From: Candidatus Saccharibacteria bacterium UBA4215
GTDB lineage: Bacteria > Patescibacteriota > Saccharimonadia > Saccharimonadales > Saccharimonadaceae
Length of the DNA stretch: 6,542 nt
Assembly (NCBI GenBank): GCA_002381485.1
Contig: DFTJ01000017.1
Span: forward strand, 76,930-83,471
Direction: 5' to 3'
This document shows positions 6,112 to 6,542 of this stretch, piece by piece. A model generated the notes under the pieces. That model made no database searches. It worked only from the letters and a program-made list of their open reading frames with translations, and was not told the DNA's origin. Position numbers and translations under genes: made by a program. Position 1 is the first letter of the stretch; every line of letters begins with the position of its first letter.

Positions 6112-6141
6112 AGAAAGCCTCCTTTTGACAGGAGGCTTTCT
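6112..6141 (-). terminator. Hairpin after rpsI, probable terminator or mRNA 3' end
   Basis: AGAAAGCCTCC (6112-6122) and GGAGGCTTTCT (6131-6141) form a perfect 11-bp stem with an 8-nt loop, starting 17 nt after the rpsI stop. On the minus strand the 3' arm ends in CTTTCTTG, not a clean T-run, so termination may be incomplete, allowing some read-through from rpsI into the operon. Confidence 0.6.
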
Positions 6142-6158
6142 GATGCTGAAGTGCTAAA

Positions 6159-6542
6159 CTAACGCTTCGAGAATTGTTCTCGCTTACGAGCTGAACGAAG
6201 TCCGTACTTCTTGCGCTCTTTCTCTCGTGAGTCTCGCTTAAGAAACTCAGCTTTTTTAAGAGTAGAGCGTAGGTCGGCATGGCCAGTTGTCAGTGCTTTG
6301 GCGATTGCCAATTTGATTGCATCGACTTGCCCGGCAATACCACCGCCTTGAACACGAATCGTGATGTCGAAGTCTTTCTGCTTACCAACAAGGGCAAGTG
6401 GGTCAGTGACTTCGGCAAGCAATGTCTTGTTCTCGCCAAGGTATTCAGCGGCTGGCTTATCGTTGATTGTCAGCTCACCTTTTCCTTTGTACAAACGAGC
6501 ACGAGCGGTTGCGCTCTTGCGTCGTCCAAGCCCGTAGAAATA
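6159..6542 (-). CDS. rpsI: 30S ribosomal protein uS9, N-terminus outside window
   Basis: This is a small-subunit ribosomal protein whose C-terminal tail reaches the P-site tRNA. The frame is open to the right edge; 127 residues are visible, beginning YFYGLGRRKSATARARLYKG, the normal start region of uS9, so only a few residues are missing. RVQGGGIAGQVDAIKLAIAK lies in the middle, and the protein ends in KYGLRSARKREQFSKR with the conserved terminal SKR. A TTG at 6492-6494 is internal and not the true start. rplM (uL13) usually lies upstream of rpsI and would be expected beyond the right edge. The stop is TAG. Confidence 0.97.
   Translation of the reverse strand, partial: YFYGLGRRKSATARARLYKGKGELTINDKPAAEYLGENKTLLAEVTDPLALVGKQKDFDITIRVQGGGIAGQVDAIKLAIAKALTTGHADLRSTLKKAEFLKRDSREKERKKYGLRSARKREQFSKR

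Noticed and set aside
6125..6130. Consensus-like TTGACA on the plus strand
   Set aside because: It lies in the loop of the post-rpsI hairpin, no -10 box stands 16-18 nt downstream, and no rightward gene follows.

Overview
This window looks like a core-genome segment of a small-genome bacterium, probably of the Candidate Phyla Radiation and most likely Saccharibacteria (TM7). That is an inference from protein style: a Cys-free bL33 with a basic tail, a TrpRS whose signature loop reads GIRSNEEPTLANY, a compact clamp-loader delta-prime, tight gene packing and moderate GC. No in-frame UGA interrupts any conserved gene, so nothing suggests the UGA-to-glycine code of SR1/Gracilibacteria. I see no mobile element, CRISPR array, toxin or defence cassette.

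Left part (1-1105). A rightward gene of unknown function enters from the left edge and ends at 374. Its stop codon overlaps the stop of the leftward gene for ribosomal protein bL33 (rpmG, 371-577). Between rpmG and the tRNA genes lies a divergent promoter region: a leftward promoter for rpmG and a rightward one for the tRNA cluster, both built as TTGATT-17 nt-TAWAAT. The cluster is tRNA-Thr(GGT), tRNA-Thr(TGT) and tRNA-Tyr(GTA), all with encoded CCA. The second Thr gene has its own promoter, and a strong intrinsic terminator closes the cluster at 1079-1105. A degenerate copy of a tRNA 5' half lies in the leader of the first tRNA.

Right part (1111-6542). All genes point left. In transcription order: ribosomal protein uS9 (rpsI, N-terminus outside the window), a hairpin, then a probable six-gene operon of alpha/beta hydrolase, trpS, an RluA/RluD-type pseudouridine synthase, DNA polymerase III delta-prime (holB), a membrane-anchored TPR protein and a small three-helix membrane protein. 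Junctions range from an 8-nt overlap to an 18-nt gap, consistent with one transcript and coupled translation. The operon mixes tRNA charging, rRNA modification and replication with two envelope proteins of unknown role. The tRNA terminator has a usable T-run on the opposite strand too and may end this operon.

The least ordinary items are the partial tRNA copy in the tRNA leader, the roughly 108-residue unrecognised N-terminal domain on the pseudouridine synthase, and the TPR/membrane protein pair. No convincing new multi-gene system is visible.
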